The notes: generated by a model not told the origin, from the letters alone. Positions 47,142 to 56,961 are shown, counted from the stretch's first letter. The stretch is DNA of 64,000 bases from an uncultured Lachnospiraceae bacterium (GCA_945929965.1 CAMEOT010000001.1:124001-188000); one strand, 5' to 3'. Program-made: numbers and translations.

Positions 47142-48557
47142 TCAGAATCGGAAATACAAAAACGGGTTATAAGATGCATCCACTATATATGCTACAGACA
47201 AAATCAGCAATGCCGCGGGAATGACTTTTTCACCTACGCGGTATAATGCCATTGCTGGCCCTGTCTTGCTGCTTTTGAGTCTGTGTATCAGCAGACTGCC
47301 GACGGGCAGACATGCCACCAGTGCAATTATCAGAAGCACCAGATACTCATTTCCCAAAAACATTGCCTGTGTGTTCATAAGTCCAACACCATTTAATCCA
47401 AACATCGCCTGCAGATATGCCAGAATCTCTCCCGGCTTCTCCAGTGCGAAAAATACCCAGCTGATCAATACCACTGTCAGCGTATAGACTCTGCCAAACA
47501 CCACCGGAGCATTTTTCAGGAGCTCTCCCAAAAACAGTTTTTCCAGAATTAAAAACAGGGCAAACCAAAGTCCCCAGAACAGGAAATTCCACCCTGCGCC
47601 ATGCCAGATTCCGGTCAATGTCCATACGATCAGTATATTGAGGATCTGTCTGGCGAGTCCCTTGCGGTTACCGCCCAGGGGAATATATACATATTCCTTG
47701 AACCAGGTGCTGAGGGAAATATGCCATCTGTGCCAAAAATCCGTAACAGAGGTGGCAATATAAGGATAATTAAAATTCTCCGGGAAATGAAATCCCAAAA
47801 TGGCTCCCAGTCCGATCGCCATATCCGAATATCCGGAAAAATCAAAATAGATCTGAAAAGCGTATGCCACAATTCCTATCCACGCCATCAGCACACTCAT
47901 CTGATCATTTTTCAGGGAAGATATCTGTGTCCACAAAAGTCCGAGATTGTTGGCCAGAAGAACTTTTTTCGCAAGTCCCGTCACAAAGCGTTTCGCTCCG
48001 TAGCTGATGGCATCCAGATCGGAACGCCTTTCCTGAAGATATTTTTCGATCTGATGATACTTTAAGATCGGTCCCGCGATCAGCTGCGGGAACATGGTCA
48101 CGTAGACACCGAACTGTAAAATATTGCGCTGCGCTTTGGCATCTCCTCTGTATACATCGATCACGTAAGACATCGTCTGGAAGGTGTAAAAAGAGATACC
48201 GATGGGTAACGGAAGGCCCAGCAACGGAATCGATGTTCCAAACACTGTATTCACCGTCTGCAGCAGAAAATCGGCATATTTAAAAAATCCCAGGATGAAC
48301 AGGTTGATAACAACAGAACATAACAAAAAGATCCTGGAGCGATCCTCTCCTCTATATTCCTCTATCAGCCTTCCCCATACGAAATCCGAAATCGTGGAAA
48401 AAAGCATCAGAAAAATATAGACCGGCTCTCCCCAGGCATAAAAGACCAGGCTCCCCAGAAACAGAACCAGATTCTTCATGTTCCGGAGAACCAGGAAATA
48501 GCAGATCATAAAAATCGGTAAAAACCGAAAAAGAAACAATACACTGCTGAATACCAT
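47142..48557 (-). CDS. MBOAT family O-acyltransferase (AlgI-like)
   Basis: FYTFQTMSYVIDVYRGDAKAQRN, FDFSGYSDMAIGLGAILGF, FWHRWHISLSTWFKEYVYIPLGGNRKG. Confidence 0.95.
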   Translation of the reverse strand: MVFSSVLFLFRFLPIFMICYFLVLRNMKNLVLFLGSLVFYAWGEPVYIFLMLFSTISDFVWGRLIEEYRGEDRSRIFLLCSVVINLFILGFFKYADFLLQTVNTVFGTSIPLLGLPLPIGISFYTFQTMSYVIDVYRGDAKAQRNILQFGVYVTMFPQLIAGPILKYHQIEKYLQERRSDLDAISYGAKRFVTGLAKKVLLANNLGLLWTQISSLKNDQMSVLMAWIGIVAYAFQIYFDFSGYSDMAIGLGAILGFHFPENFNYPYIATSVTDFWHRWHISLSTWFKEYVYIPLGGNRKGLARQILNILIVWTLTGIWHGAGWNFLFWGLWFALFLILEKLFLGELLKNAPVVFGRVYTLTVVLISWVFFALEKPGEILAYLQAMFGLNGVGLMNTQAMFLGNEYLVLLIIALVACLPVGSLLIHRLKSSKTGPAMALYRVGEKVIPAALLILSVAYIVDASYNPFLYFRF

Positions 48558-48573
48558 TCACTCTACTCCGCAT

Positions 48574-49224
48574 TTACTCCAGAGTCTGTCTGACAGCCTC
48601 CAGGGCAAGCTCATTCTGCTCCTGACAGTAAGTGATCACGGCCTCATCTCCCTGCTCTTCCGCAGAGGAAGTATCCGCGCCCAACTGTACAAAGCATACA
48701 TAATCACCTATCCGTTCCACCCGGGATGCCTGAATCTTGCCAAGATTCATGGGATATTGCATCGTGTCATTCACCAGACTGTCACGATAGGCGTTCAATG
48801 CATTTTCTACATCCTCTACCTTACCATCTTTTGCGTGAATAATCAATAAAGTATCTACATTGACACTAATCATGGGACACTCACCCAGATAAGCATCATA
48901 CAGATCTGCACTGACACCATAGGTCTCATTCAGCATTTCCTCCGGGATCTCGGAATCCGGCCAGTAATCATCACCTAACGCATCTGCCACTGCTTTTTTG
49001 GCGTTCTGTAATGCCGATGCCACATCTCCACTTTCCTGCTGTGTGCCGGCATTTCCCGCCTCAGTGCTCTCTACACTCGTCCCGGTGGATTCTGCGGCGC
49101 CTTCTGTTCTTTCCACACTGTTCTCTGTAGCAGCACCGGTATTCTTGTCCTGCCCGTTTCCGCAGGCCGCCATGGACAGTGCCAAAGTACCCATAAGTAA
49201 CATACATGCTAATTTTTTCTTCAT
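48574..49224 (-). CDS. DUF4358 domain lipoprotein
   Basis: Lipobox MKKKLACMLLMGTLALSMAACGN; DUF4358-like C-terminal domain; downstream MBOAT/DHHW partners. Confidence 0.75.
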   Translation of the reverse strand: MKKKLACMLLMGTLALSMAACGNGQDKNTGAATENSVERTEGAAESTGTSVESTEAGNAGTQQESGDVASALQNAKKAVADALGDDYWPDSEIPEEMLNETYGVSADLYDAYLGECPMISVNVDTLLIIHAKDGKVEDVENALNAYRDSLVNDTMQYPMNLGKIQASRVERIGDYVCFVQLGADTSSAEEQGDEAVITYCQEQNELALEAVRQTLE

Positions 49225-49445
49225 AATTCTCTCCTCATTTCTATGGGATATGCCCATATTTATTGTTGTAATATCCCCCAAACGGGGCTTCTTATACTAT
49301 CAGACGACAGCTGATGTTGAAAAGTTTCAAAAAAATCAATTTTGCTTTCTATTTTTCTTTCTTTACAAACCTGCGGGCCGTAGGCTATACTTGCAGGAGA
49401 ATACGGAAATGAGTCCGCTGCATACGCAGCAGAATGTGAGGAATT

Positions 49446-50999
49446 ATGAGTATATTAAATGTAGAACACCTGACCCACGGCTTCGGTGACCGTGCTATTT
49501 TTAACGATGTATCGTTTCGACTGTTAAAGGGCGAACATATCGGCCTCATCGGTGCCAATGGCGAAGGCAAATCTACTTTTATGAATATTATCACCGGCAA
49601 GCTCATGCCGGATGAGGGAAAAGTGGAATGGGCGAAAAATGTCCGTGTCGGCTATCTGGACCAGCATACCGTGCTGACTCCCGGCATGACCATCCGCCAG
49701 GTGCTGGCTTCCGCCTTTGACTTTTTATATGATATGGAAGCACAGATGAATGAGATCTGCGACAAAATGGGAGATGCCACTCCCGAAGAGCTGGAACAGT
49801 ATATGGAAGATCTGGGGACGATCCAGGACCTCTTAACCATGCATGATTTTTATATGATCGATGCCAAGGTGGAAGAAGTGGCAAGAGCCTTAGGGCTGAT
49901 GGAGATCGGTCTCGATCGTGATGTCACCGAATTGTCCGGCGGCCAGCGTACCAAGGTACTGCTGGGAAAACTCCTGCTAGAGAAGCCGGATATCCTGCTC
50001 TTGGACGAGCCTACCAACTATCTGGATGCGGAGCATATCGAATGGTTGAAGCGTTATCTGAACGAATACGAGAATGCTTTCATTCTGATCAGCCATGACA
50101 TTCCCTTCCTGAACAGTGTCATCAACCTCATCTATCATATGGACAATCAGGAGCTGACCCGTTACGTGGGCGATTACGACAAATTCCAGGAAGTCTATGC
50201 CATGAAAAAGTCCCAGTTGGAGGCCGCCTACAACCGCCAGCAGAAGGAGATCGCCGATCTGAAGGACTTCGTGGCGAGAAACAAAGCCCGGGTCTCCACC
50301 CGTAATATGGCGATGTCCCGTCAGAAGAAGCTGGACAAAATGGATGTCATCGAGCTGGCTGCGGAGAAGCCGAAGCCGGAATTCTCTTTTAAAGAAGGAC
50401 GTACTACCGGACGCATCATTTTCGAGACCAGAGACCTCGTCATCGGTTACGACGAGCCGCTGTCCAAGCCGTTGAATCTGTCTATGGAACGCGGCGAGAA
50501 GGTGGCGCTGATCGGTGCCAACGGTATCGGTAAGACCACTCTGTTAAAAAGCATTCTGGGTCTGATTCCTCCGCTGTCCGGTGAAGTGGAGCAGGGCGAT
50601 TATCTGGAAATCGGATACTTCGAGCAGGAAATGTCCGGCTCCGGAGACAACAGCTGCATCGAAGAGATCTGGCAGGAGTTCCCCGCCTTCACCCAGTATG
50701 AGGTCCGCTCCGCCCTGGCAAGATGCGGACTCACCACCAAGCATATTGAGAGCCGCGTGAAGGTATTAAGCGGTGGCGAACAGGCAAAGGTACGTCTCTG
50801 CAAGCTGATGAACCGCGCCACCAACGTATTGCTGTTAGATGAGCCGACGAACCACCTGGATGTCGATGCCAAGGACGAACTGAAACGTGCCCTGCAGGAA
50901 TACAAGGGCAGCATCCTCATGGTCTGCCACGAACCGGAATTCTATGACGGACTGGCTACCCAGGTATGGGATCTCTCCCGGTGGACCACGAAGATATAA
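49446..50999 (+). CDS. ABC-F family ATP-binding protein
   Basis: Duplicated ABC domains (GANGEGKSTFMNIITG, LSGGQRTKVLLGKLLLEKPDILLLDEPTNYLD; GANGIGKTTLLKSILG, LSGGEQAKVRLCKLMNRATNVLLLDEPTNHLD). Confidence 0.95.
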   Translation: MSILNVEHLTHGFGDRAIFNDVSFRLLKGEHIGLIGANGEGKSTFMNIITGKLMPDEGKVEWAKNVRVGYLDQHTVLTPGMTIRQVLASAFDFLYDMEAQMNEICDKMGDATPEELEQYMEDLGTIQDLLTMHDFYMIDAKVEEVARALGLMEIGLDRDVTELSGGQRTKVLLGKLLLEKPDILLLDEPTNYLDAEHIEWLKRYLNEYENAFILISHDIPFLNSVINLIYHMDNQELTRYVGDYDKFQEVYAMKKSQLEAAYNRQQKEIADLKDFVARNKARVSTRNMAMSRQKKLDKMDVIELAAEKPKPEFSFKEGRTTGRIIFETRDLVIGYDEPLSKPLNLSMERGEKVALIGANGIGKTTLLKSILGLIPPLSGEVEQGDYLEIGYFEQEMSGSGDNSCIEEIWQEFPAFTQYEVRSALARCGLTTKHIESRVKVLSGGEQAKVRLCKLMNRATNVLLLDEPTNHLDVDAKDELKRALQEYKGSILMVCHEPEFYDGLATQVWDLSRWTTKI

Positions 51000-51015
51000 A
51001 TAGAGGGGGATTATT

Positions 51016-51762
51016 TTGAAAAGATTATTGGAAATCTGCTGCGGCAGCTTCGAAGATGTGAAAACCGCCTGGCAAAATGGTGCAGACCGGGTAGAGCTTA
51101 ACAGTGCACTGTATCTGGGTGGTCTCACACCCTCTACGGCCAATCTGATCTGTGCAAAAGAGCAGTGCAGCATCCCTATTGTAACAATGGTCCGTCCAAG
51201 AGGAGGCGGCTTCTGCTATTCCCAGGATGAATACGAGACCATGCTCTTAGATGCCCGCATACTTTTAGAGCACGGAGCTGACGGTATTGCTTTCGGCTTT
51301 TTGACAGAGGACCATGCCATCCATAGGAACCGGACGCAGGAAATGATCGACCTCATCCATAGTGCCGGAAAAGAAGCTGTATTTCACCGGGCGTTTGATT
51401 GTGTTGCACAACAGGAACGTGCGGTGGAAGCATTGATCTTACTTGGCGCGGACCGGATCCTCACCAGCGGTGGTGCACCTGATGTATGGTCGGGCAGAAC
51501 GCAATTGCAAAAGTTACAAAGCCAGTATGGTAAGGATATCACATTTTTAGCGGGAAGCGGCGTGAATGCACAAAACGTAAAAGCTCTGATGGAATATACG
51601 AGGATAGAGCAGGTTCATACATCATGCAGAAGCTGGCAGCCGGATGTGACTGCCTCCCTGCAGGACGTGGACTTCTCTTATGATATAAGCAGAAAGAATG
51701 CATATGAAGCAGTAGATGCCGGAAAAGTGAGGGAAATGCGGGCAGCAATGCCTATATGGTAA
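51016..51762 (+). CDS. cutC: Copper homeostasis protein CutC family
   Basis: LLEICCGSFEDVKTAWQNGADRVELNSALYLGGLTPS, PIVTMVRPRGGGFCYSQDE, DGIAFGFL. Confidence 0.93.
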   Translation: MKRLLEICCGSFEDVKTAWQNGADRVELNSALYLGGLTPSTANLICAKEQCSIPIVTMVRPRGGGFCYSQDEYETMLLDARILLEHGADGIAFGFLTEDHAIHRNRTQEMIDLIHSAGKEAVFHRAFDCVAQQERAVEALILLGADRILTSGGAPDVWSGRTQLQKLQSQYGKDITFLAGSGVNAQNVKALMEYTRIEQVHTSCRSWQPDVTASLQDVDFSYDISRKNAYEAVDAGKVREMRAAMPIW

Positions 51763-51786
51763 TCATGCCTGCCACCTCCGTCCGAC

Positions 51787-52257
51787 TCACAGGATATATT
51801 CCATCTGCCGTTCTTTTGTCTTCATTCCCATCTTTTCATAAAAGTGCTCTGCCGAAGTGTTGCCTGCCCAGACGTTCAGGGTTACTTCATAGCAGCCCAG
51901 TTCTTTTGCCTGCTGCTTCACATATTCAAACAGGCTTTCCCCGATATGCTGACCCCGTGTCTGCTTGTCAACGCAAAGGTCATCGATAAACAATGATTTA
52001 AAGGGCACCATATTAGTGGAAAAGGGCTGCTCTCTGAGTTGGCAGAATGCATAGCCCATGCACAGATCATCCTCGTCTACGGCTACATAGATAGGGTGAT
52101 CCTCCTGTTGTAATAGCTCTGTCAGCTCGCAGGGGGTGTATTTCGTAGTACCCGGTATAAAAATATCCGGACGGATCTCTGCATGTATCTGTAATACCTG
52201 CCCCAACAGTGCAAGAATTCTTGGGATATCCTTTTTCTCTGCCTTGCGAATCTTCAT
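51787..52257 (-). CDS. GNAT family N-acetyltransferase
   Basis: MKIRKAEKKDIPRILALLGQV...IDDLCVDKQTRGQHIGESLFEYVKQQAKELGCYEVTLNVWAGNTSAEHFYEKMGMK. Confidence 0.92.
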   Translation of the reverse strand: MKIRKAEKKDIPRILALLGQVLQIHAEIRPDIFIPGTTKYTPCELTELLQQEDHPIYVAVDEDDLCMGYAFCQLREQPFSTNMVPFKSLFIDDLCVDKQTRGQHIGESLFEYVKQQAKELGCYEVTLNVWAGNTSAEHFYEKMGMKTKERQMEYIL

Positions 52258-52274
52258 TTCTATTTCACTCCTTT

Positions 52275-52289
52275 ACAATTCCGAATTGT
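52275..52289 (-). promoter_or_regulatory. SD-proximal palindrome, instance e
   Basis: Minus strand ACAATTCGGAATTGT followed by AAAGGAG, upstream of the GNAT start. Confidence 0.5.
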
Positions 52290-52329
52290 TTCAGTTTACC
52301 ATGCTTGCCGTTGTATAGCAATATGAGTA

Positions 52330-52381
52330 AAAATCTTTCTAAAACTTAAAAACAAATCGAAAGAGTAAATGCATCACTAAC
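52330..52381 (-). repeat. 52-bp repeat copy 1 (3' remnant of a DUF4190-like gene)
   Basis: AAAATCTTTCTAAAACTTAAAAACAAATCGAAAGAGTAAATGCATCACTAAC, one mismatch to 56604-56655; minus-strand frame still reads LVMHLLFRFVFKF*. Confidence 0.9.
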
Positions 52382-52388
52382 TTTCCAT

Positions 52389-53411
52389 CTACTTCCGGTT
52401 CCAAAGCTTCAGCAATTGTTCGCGAATCGGTGCATAATGTTCCCCAATAAGTCCGAAATCCATCTCCTTATACGTCCAGACAGCACAGCCGATACCGAAC
52501 TGTCGGAATACGGTATCCACATCCGTGAACCAGCGCAGGGTATCTTCTACAGGAGCCTGATCAATAACACCGAATTCTCCACAGTACAAAGTTACTCCGG
52601 CATCTTTCGCAGCAGTAACCGCTTCCATTACCATTTCCGTGATAAATTCTGTTCCCATAGTCTGTGACTGTGCCTTACATACCACTTCCCCCTGATAACC
52701 GATGGGCAGCGACTTTGTACGATAATAGTCCATTGCTTCCGGATAATAGATATCTTCGGTCTGGCTGATGGTCGGTACCCAGTGTGCTTTCTGATGGGTA
52801 AACAACAATGGCTCATAGAAATGGAACGTGAACAATATATTTTCATCCTTGGGCTTCTCTAACAGTTTCAATGTCTTCACACTGTTCCATTGAATTCCGC
52901 CATAAATAATAATGGTGTCTCTGGCTATTCGGCGAATAGCGTCCACCGTTTCCGCAATGAGCAGATTCCACGCTTCTGCATTTTCCTGCTCTACCACTTC
53001 ATTCAGCAGTTCAAACGCAACATGAGTCTCGTTCGCATAATGCTCTGCAATCTTGATCCACAGATTTACGAAACGCTTCTGCACCATTTTATTTGTAAAC
53101 AGAATATTTTTTCCCTTATCTCCGGCATTATTAAAATCATAGCCATACGCTTTATGCAGGTCCAGTACAATATTCAATCCCTGCCGTTTACACCATTCCA
53201 CCACTCTGGTCACATAGGCAAAGCCCTCTTCTCTGGTTCTGCCATATTCATCTTCCAGTACTTCATAATCAATTGCCAGACGTACATGGTCAAATCCCAT
53301 GGAAGCAATCTTACGAATGTCTTCCTCCTGAATAAATGCATCGTAATGTTCTGTGTTATGCACACACTGAGATAAATAGCCACCTAAATTGATACCTCTC
53401 TCTAATTTCAT
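52389..53411 (-). CDS. Glycoside hydrolase family 5, intracellular
   Basis: RGINLGGYL, GFDHVRLAIDYEVL, GLNIVLDLHKAYG, AFELLNEVVE, FHFYEPLLFTHQ, LYCGEFGVID, WTYKEMDFG. Confidence 0.9.
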   Translation of the reverse strand: MKLERGINLGGYLSQCVHNTEHYDAFIQEEDIRKIASMGFDHVRLAIDYEVLEDEYGRTREEGFAYVTRVVEWCKRQGLNIVLDLHKAYGYDFNNAGDKGKNILFTNKMVQKRFVNLWIKIAEHYANETHVAFELLNEVVEQENAEAWNLLIAETVDAIRRIARDTIIIYGGIQWNSVKTLKLLEKPKDENILFTFHFYEPLLFTHQKAHWVPTISQTEDIYYPEAMDYYRTKSLPIGYQGEVVCKAQSQTMGTEFITEMVMEAVTAAKDAGVTLYCGEFGVIDQAPVEDTLRWFTDVDTVFRQFGIGCAVWTYKEMDFGLIGEHYAPIREQLLKLWNRK

Positions 53412-53530
53412 GCTCTTGCCCTCCTGATCCTTCGCAACGGAAAATTTATAATCCTGCAGTTCTTCTTTTTTCTAGCATATAATTTCAAACATCATTTATA
53501 TATCGTTTCTATACTATTTTTATCGTTTTT

Positions 53531-53551
53531 ATGCTATATTATTTATAGCAT
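53531..53551. promoter_or_regulatory. Palindrome in the divergent GH5/AraC intergenic region
   Basis: ATGCTATA-TTATT-TATAGCAT. Confidence 0.4.
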
Positions 53552-53636
53552 CAAGGTGCCACTATTTTCACTCCAAAAGAGAAAGAATCGCATAGCGGTT
53601 TTGAAAACACTGTAATAATTTCAGAAAGGTGTCCAT

Positions 53637-54380
53637 ATGAACATTACTCAGGAACTTCTCTATCAACAATATGTCCGCAGAGAATTAGAGACTTATCGCG
53701 CCCCTTATGATCCGGAAGCGGAATTCTACAGCTATGTCAGGCAGGGAAATACTGAAAAAATAAAAGAATTATGCCATGAATCTTTTCAGGAAAAGAAAGG
53801 CTTGGGTGTCCTCTCGGATTCTCCTCTGCAAAATCTGAAATACCACTTTACCATCACCGCTGCCATGCTGGCAAGATACTGCATCGAAGGAGGTATGGAA
53901 GTCACAGAGGCTTATGATCTCAGCGACTACTACATTCATAAGGCGGATCTAATGAAATCAAAAAAAGAAATTTCCGCCCTGCACCCGCAGATGTGTCTGG
54001 ATTACACTACTCGCATGGAAAAATTGCATAGAAATCATGCCTGCTCCCGTCCGGTTGCCCAGTGTCTGGAATATATCTATGATCATTTACATAATCGTAT
54101 CACTGTCCCGACGCTCGCCGCTCATGCCGGCATATCTCCCGGTTATTTAAGTCACCTGTTCGCAAAAGAGATGGGAATTTCTGTCAGTTCCTATATACAG
54201 AACAAAAAAATAGAGACCGCTCAGAATATGCTTTGCCATTCCGATTATGCGATCTCTGTAATTTCTGCTACCCTGGCGTTTCCCAGTCAAAGTTATTTCA
54301 CATCTGTATTCCGGAAAAAGACCGGGAAAACACCAATGCAGTATCGTGCAGAACACTTCCGCACTTCCGGCATCGAATAA
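53637..54380 (+). CDS. AraC family transcriptional regulator
   Basis: C-terminal AraC HTH (AGISPGYLSHLFAKEMGISVSSYIQNKKIETAQNML ... SYFTSVFRKKTGKTPMQYR). Confidence 0.92.
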   Translation: MNITQELLYQQYVRRELETYRAPYDPEAEFYSYVRQGNTEKIKELCHESFQEKKGLGVLSDSPLQNLKYHFTITAAMLARYCIEGGMEVTEAYDLSDYYIHKADLMKSKKEISALHPQMCLDYTTRMEKLHRNHACSRPVAQCLEYIYDHLHNRITVPTLAAHAGISPGYLSHLFAKEMGISVSSYIQNKKIETAQNMLCHSDYAISVISATLAFPSQSYFTSVFRKKTGKTPMQYRAEHFRTSGIE

Positions 54381-54542
54381 AAAGCCGGAAATGTTCTTAT
54401 CTCTGCCGGGCCATGGCAGGTGAAGATTTACAGGATAAAACGTCATGATTATATATCACTCGTTCGATACCCTGACTTCGTGCAATTTCACAGACAGGAA
54501 ACATTTCCATCAAAGATGCTCCTGTAAAAAAAATTTGTCCTG

Positions 54543-54559
54543 TTGAATTCCGATTTTAT
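54543..54559 (-). promoter_or_regulatory. SD-proximal motif, instance d (degenerate, no intact gene downstream)
   Basis: Minus strand AAATCGGAATTCAACAGGA. Confidence 0.35.
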
Positions 54560-54591
54560 TAATTCTACAAACTTGAAGTTATCGGCCTGCT

Positions 54592-55071
54592 TTACAGTTC
54601 ATAATAATACAGACAGATATTTTGATAGGTTCCATCTTTCATACGAAAACCTTTCGGTACCACTCCAATCTCCACAAACCCCAGTCGTTCGTACAAATGA
54701 CGCGCATGAAGATTGTTTTCCACTACAGCATTGAATTGCAAAATTCCAAAGCCATGCTGCTTTGCTTGTGTAAGACAATCAGTTACTAATTTTTCACCGA
54801 TATGCTCGCCGCGGTAATCTGTAGCAACAGCGTAACTCGCATTTGCAATATGCCCGCAGCGACCGATATTGTTTGGATGCAGGATATAGAGCCCCACGAT
54901 TTTTCCGTTGTCATCTGCAACACCACAATATGTCTGTGCTGCAAAAAAGTCAGCACCCGTTTTATCATTCAAAAAATCTTCTTGTGGAAAAGCCTCACCA
55001 TCTTCCACAACTTTTTTCCAGATATAAACCATTGCAGAAATGTCTTTTTCCATATACTTTCTGATTTCCAT
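54592..55071 (-). CDS. GNAT family N-acetyltransferase
   Basis: MEIRKYMEKDISAMVYIWKKVVEDGEAFPQ...ANASYAVATDYRGEHIGEKLVTDCLTQAKQHGFGILQFNAVVENNLHARHLYERLGFVEIG. Confidence 0.93.
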   Translation of the reverse strand: MEIRKYMEKDISAMVYIWKKVVEDGEAFPQEDFLNDKTGADFFAAQTYCGVADDNGKIVGLYILHPNNIGRCGHIANASYAVATDYRGEHIGEKLVTDCLTQAKQHGFGILQFNAVVENNLHARHLYERLGFVEIGVVPKGFRMKDGTYQNICLYYYEL

Positions 55072-55083
55072 AATCTTTCCTCC

Positions 55084-55099
55084 ACAAATTCCGATTTAT
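55084..55099 (-). promoter_or_regulatory. SD-proximal palindrome, instance c
   Basis: Minus strand ATAAATCGGAATTTGTGGAGG. Confidence 0.5.
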
Positions 55100-55104
55100 T
55101 TAGC

Positions 55105-56436
55105 TCATTTTATCAAAAACGGTAAGAGATAAAACGGTTTCAACAATAAATTTTCTTCTTTTCCTGCTTCTTTCTGTGATATTAAATACGCCTTGCTAAT
55201 ATTCTGAGAGAATTTTCTGCAAAATTCCCTTATGGATTCATGTTTTCCGGATCCTGAGGACTTAACTTCAAATGCATTTATTTTACTTCCTTCCGAAATC
55301 AGGAAATCCACCTCATAATAATGCGTACTCCCTTTTTTCTCCCAGGTATGATAGTACAGTTCTCTCCCGGAGGCTGTAATCATTTGAGCAACCAGATTCT
55401 CATAAAGATATCCCAGATTTGCCGGTAATTTATCGGAAAGTAACTTCGCATAAATATCATTTTCCGTCACCGGACGGTCAATAAACATCAGTGTAACAAA
55501 TAATCCTGTATCCGAAAGATATAATTTGTAACTGTCAAAATCTTTCGTGTCCGTCAGGCTGACTCTTGGATTGGTAGAATTATAGCATGGCAGAACCGTT
55601 TTTGAATCTATCAGCTCGTATAATAATTCTTCTGCTTTCGTGTTATTTCTTTTTCCGATTGCTGTGGTAATCCGATATTTTCTTGCATCCTTTGCCAACT
55701 GTGCCGGAATCGCATGATATAATGCCGATATTCTTCCGGACGCATCAATTTTCTTAAAGTCTTCCTCATACAGAGATATGATCTGCCTTTTTACCATATC
55801 TATTTCTGAAAAGTTTTTTCCATTAACATAGGCTTCTACTGCCTGTGGCATCCCCCCTACTGCCATGTAAATTCTCAAATCTCTCATTAATTTACGGTTA
55901 GTTGCCTGTCCAATAGCTGCTCCGCTATCATAAATCTGTTGCAGCAGCCCATAATTACTGCCCGTGGCATCACAGAATTCTTCGTAATCCATGGGATATA
56001 CTTCTATCTTCATTTCCTCGGATGGAATCAGGATGTCCTTTACATTTTTCTTTATCGAGATTAAAGAGCCTGTTTCCAAATAACTGTATCTGCCGTCATG
56101 TATAAGATGCTTTATTGCCTGTCTGGCTTTTGGAAATAACTGTACTTCGTCAAAAATAATGAGGGACTCGTGTTCATACAATGTGATTCCGGTTTCTGCC
56201 TGCAGCCTCAGAAAAAAGATATTCAAATTTCCTATATCATCGAAACATTCCAGAATATTACTTGTTGTTTTGGAAAAATCAATTAAAATATAAGACCTAT
56301 ATTCATTTTTTGCAAAGGTCTCCGCAATAGTCGACTTGCCAACTCGCCTTGCGCCTTCCAACAATACCGCATATTTTTCTGAATATAGCTTTTTCCATTC
56401 CAATAATTTATCGTATACTTTTCTTTTAAAATACAT
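55105..56436 (-). CDS. ATP-binding protein, AAA + DUF4143 (second copy in window)
   Basis: AVLLEGARRVGKSTIAETFAKNEYRSYILIDF, LIIFDEVQLFPKARQAIKHLIHDGRYSYLETGSL, EVDFLISEGSKINAFEVKSSGSG. Confidence 0.9.
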   Translation of the reverse strand: MYFKRKVYDKLLEWKKLYSEKYAVLLEGARRVGKSTIAETFAKNEYRSYILIDFSKTTSNILECFDDIGNLNIFFLRLQAETGITLYEHESLIIFDEVQLFPKARQAIKHLIHDGRYSYLETGSLISIKKNVKDILIPSEEMKIEVYPMDYEEFCDATGSNYGLLQQIYDSGAAIGQATNRKLMRDLRIYMAVGGMPQAVEAYVNGKNFSEIDMVKRQIISLYEEDFKKIDASGRISALYHAIPAQLAKDARKYRITTAIGKRNNTKAEELLYELIDSKTVLPCYNSTNPRVSLTDTKDFDSYKLYLSDTGLFVTLMFIDRPVTENDIYAKLLSDKLPANLGYLYENLVAQMITASGRELYYHTWEKKGSTHYYEVDFLISEGSKINAFEVKSSGSGKHESIREFCRKFSQNISKAYLISQKEAGKEENLLLKPFYLLPFLIK

Positions 56437-56603
56437 AACTACCTCCACCATTATAAATATGTTATATCACATAATATACGTTTCTTCAATTTGTATATTG
56501 CATATTATGTGCATTTCTTCAATATTTATTGCAACGGTTTTGTGCTTACATTCAAAAAGTTCTGTAGTTATGGTAAATAAATTTTTTCTGTTCAAAAATG
56601 CTG

Positions 56604-56655
56604 AAAATCTTTCTAAAGCTTAAAAACAAATCGAAAGAGTAAATGCATCACTAAC
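56604..56655 (-). repeat. 52-bp repeat copy 2 (overlaps the 3' end of the small membrane protein gene)
   Basis: AAAATCTTTCTAAAGCTTAAAAACAAATCGAAAGAGTAAATGCATCACTAAC. Confidence 0.9.
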
Positions 56656-56903
56656 CCCGTGCACGAAAGCAGCAGCCCCATCTTTACAGGCTTTGTAGAT
56701 GCCTTCTTTAATTGTATGCTTCCAATAATAATTCCCGCCAATGATGAAACAAATGGTAATAAAATCATTATAGCTGCAACCCAAATAAACTTCCAGCCAT
56801 TTTCCACCATCCCAAACCATCCCCTATGCGAAAGAACAGGAATTACAGGTAATATCACATTAATAATGCCTAAAATTAACACAAACTGATGTTTCTTTTT
56901 CAC
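56613..56903 (-). CDS. Small membrane protein, DUF4190-like
   Basis: GTG start behind GAAGGAG; VKKKHQFVLILGIINVILPVIPVL...LLPFVSSLAGIIIGSIQLKKASTKPVKMGLLLSCTGLVMHLLFRFVFKL. Confidence 0.65.
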   Translation of the reverse strand: MKKKHQFVLILGIINVILPVIPVLSHRGWFGMVENGWKFIWVAAIMILLPFVSSLAGIIIGSIQLKKASTKPVKMGLLLSCTGLVMHLLFRFVFKL

Positions 56904-56918
56904 TCTTTTCTCCTTCGT

Positions 56919-56933
56919 TAACTTCCGATTTGC
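56919..56933 (-). promoter_or_regulatory. SD-proximal motif, instance b (degenerate)
   Basis: Minus strand CAAATCGGAAGTTAACGAAGGAG. Confidence 0.35.
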
Positions 56934-56961
56934 GATTACATAATCTGGGAGTTGTCTGTTA

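Noticed and set aside
46030-47172. 380-aa plus-strand ORF
   Set aside because: Antisense to the DHHW gene, lacks a domain-like composition, and the minus-strand gene has clear family motifs.
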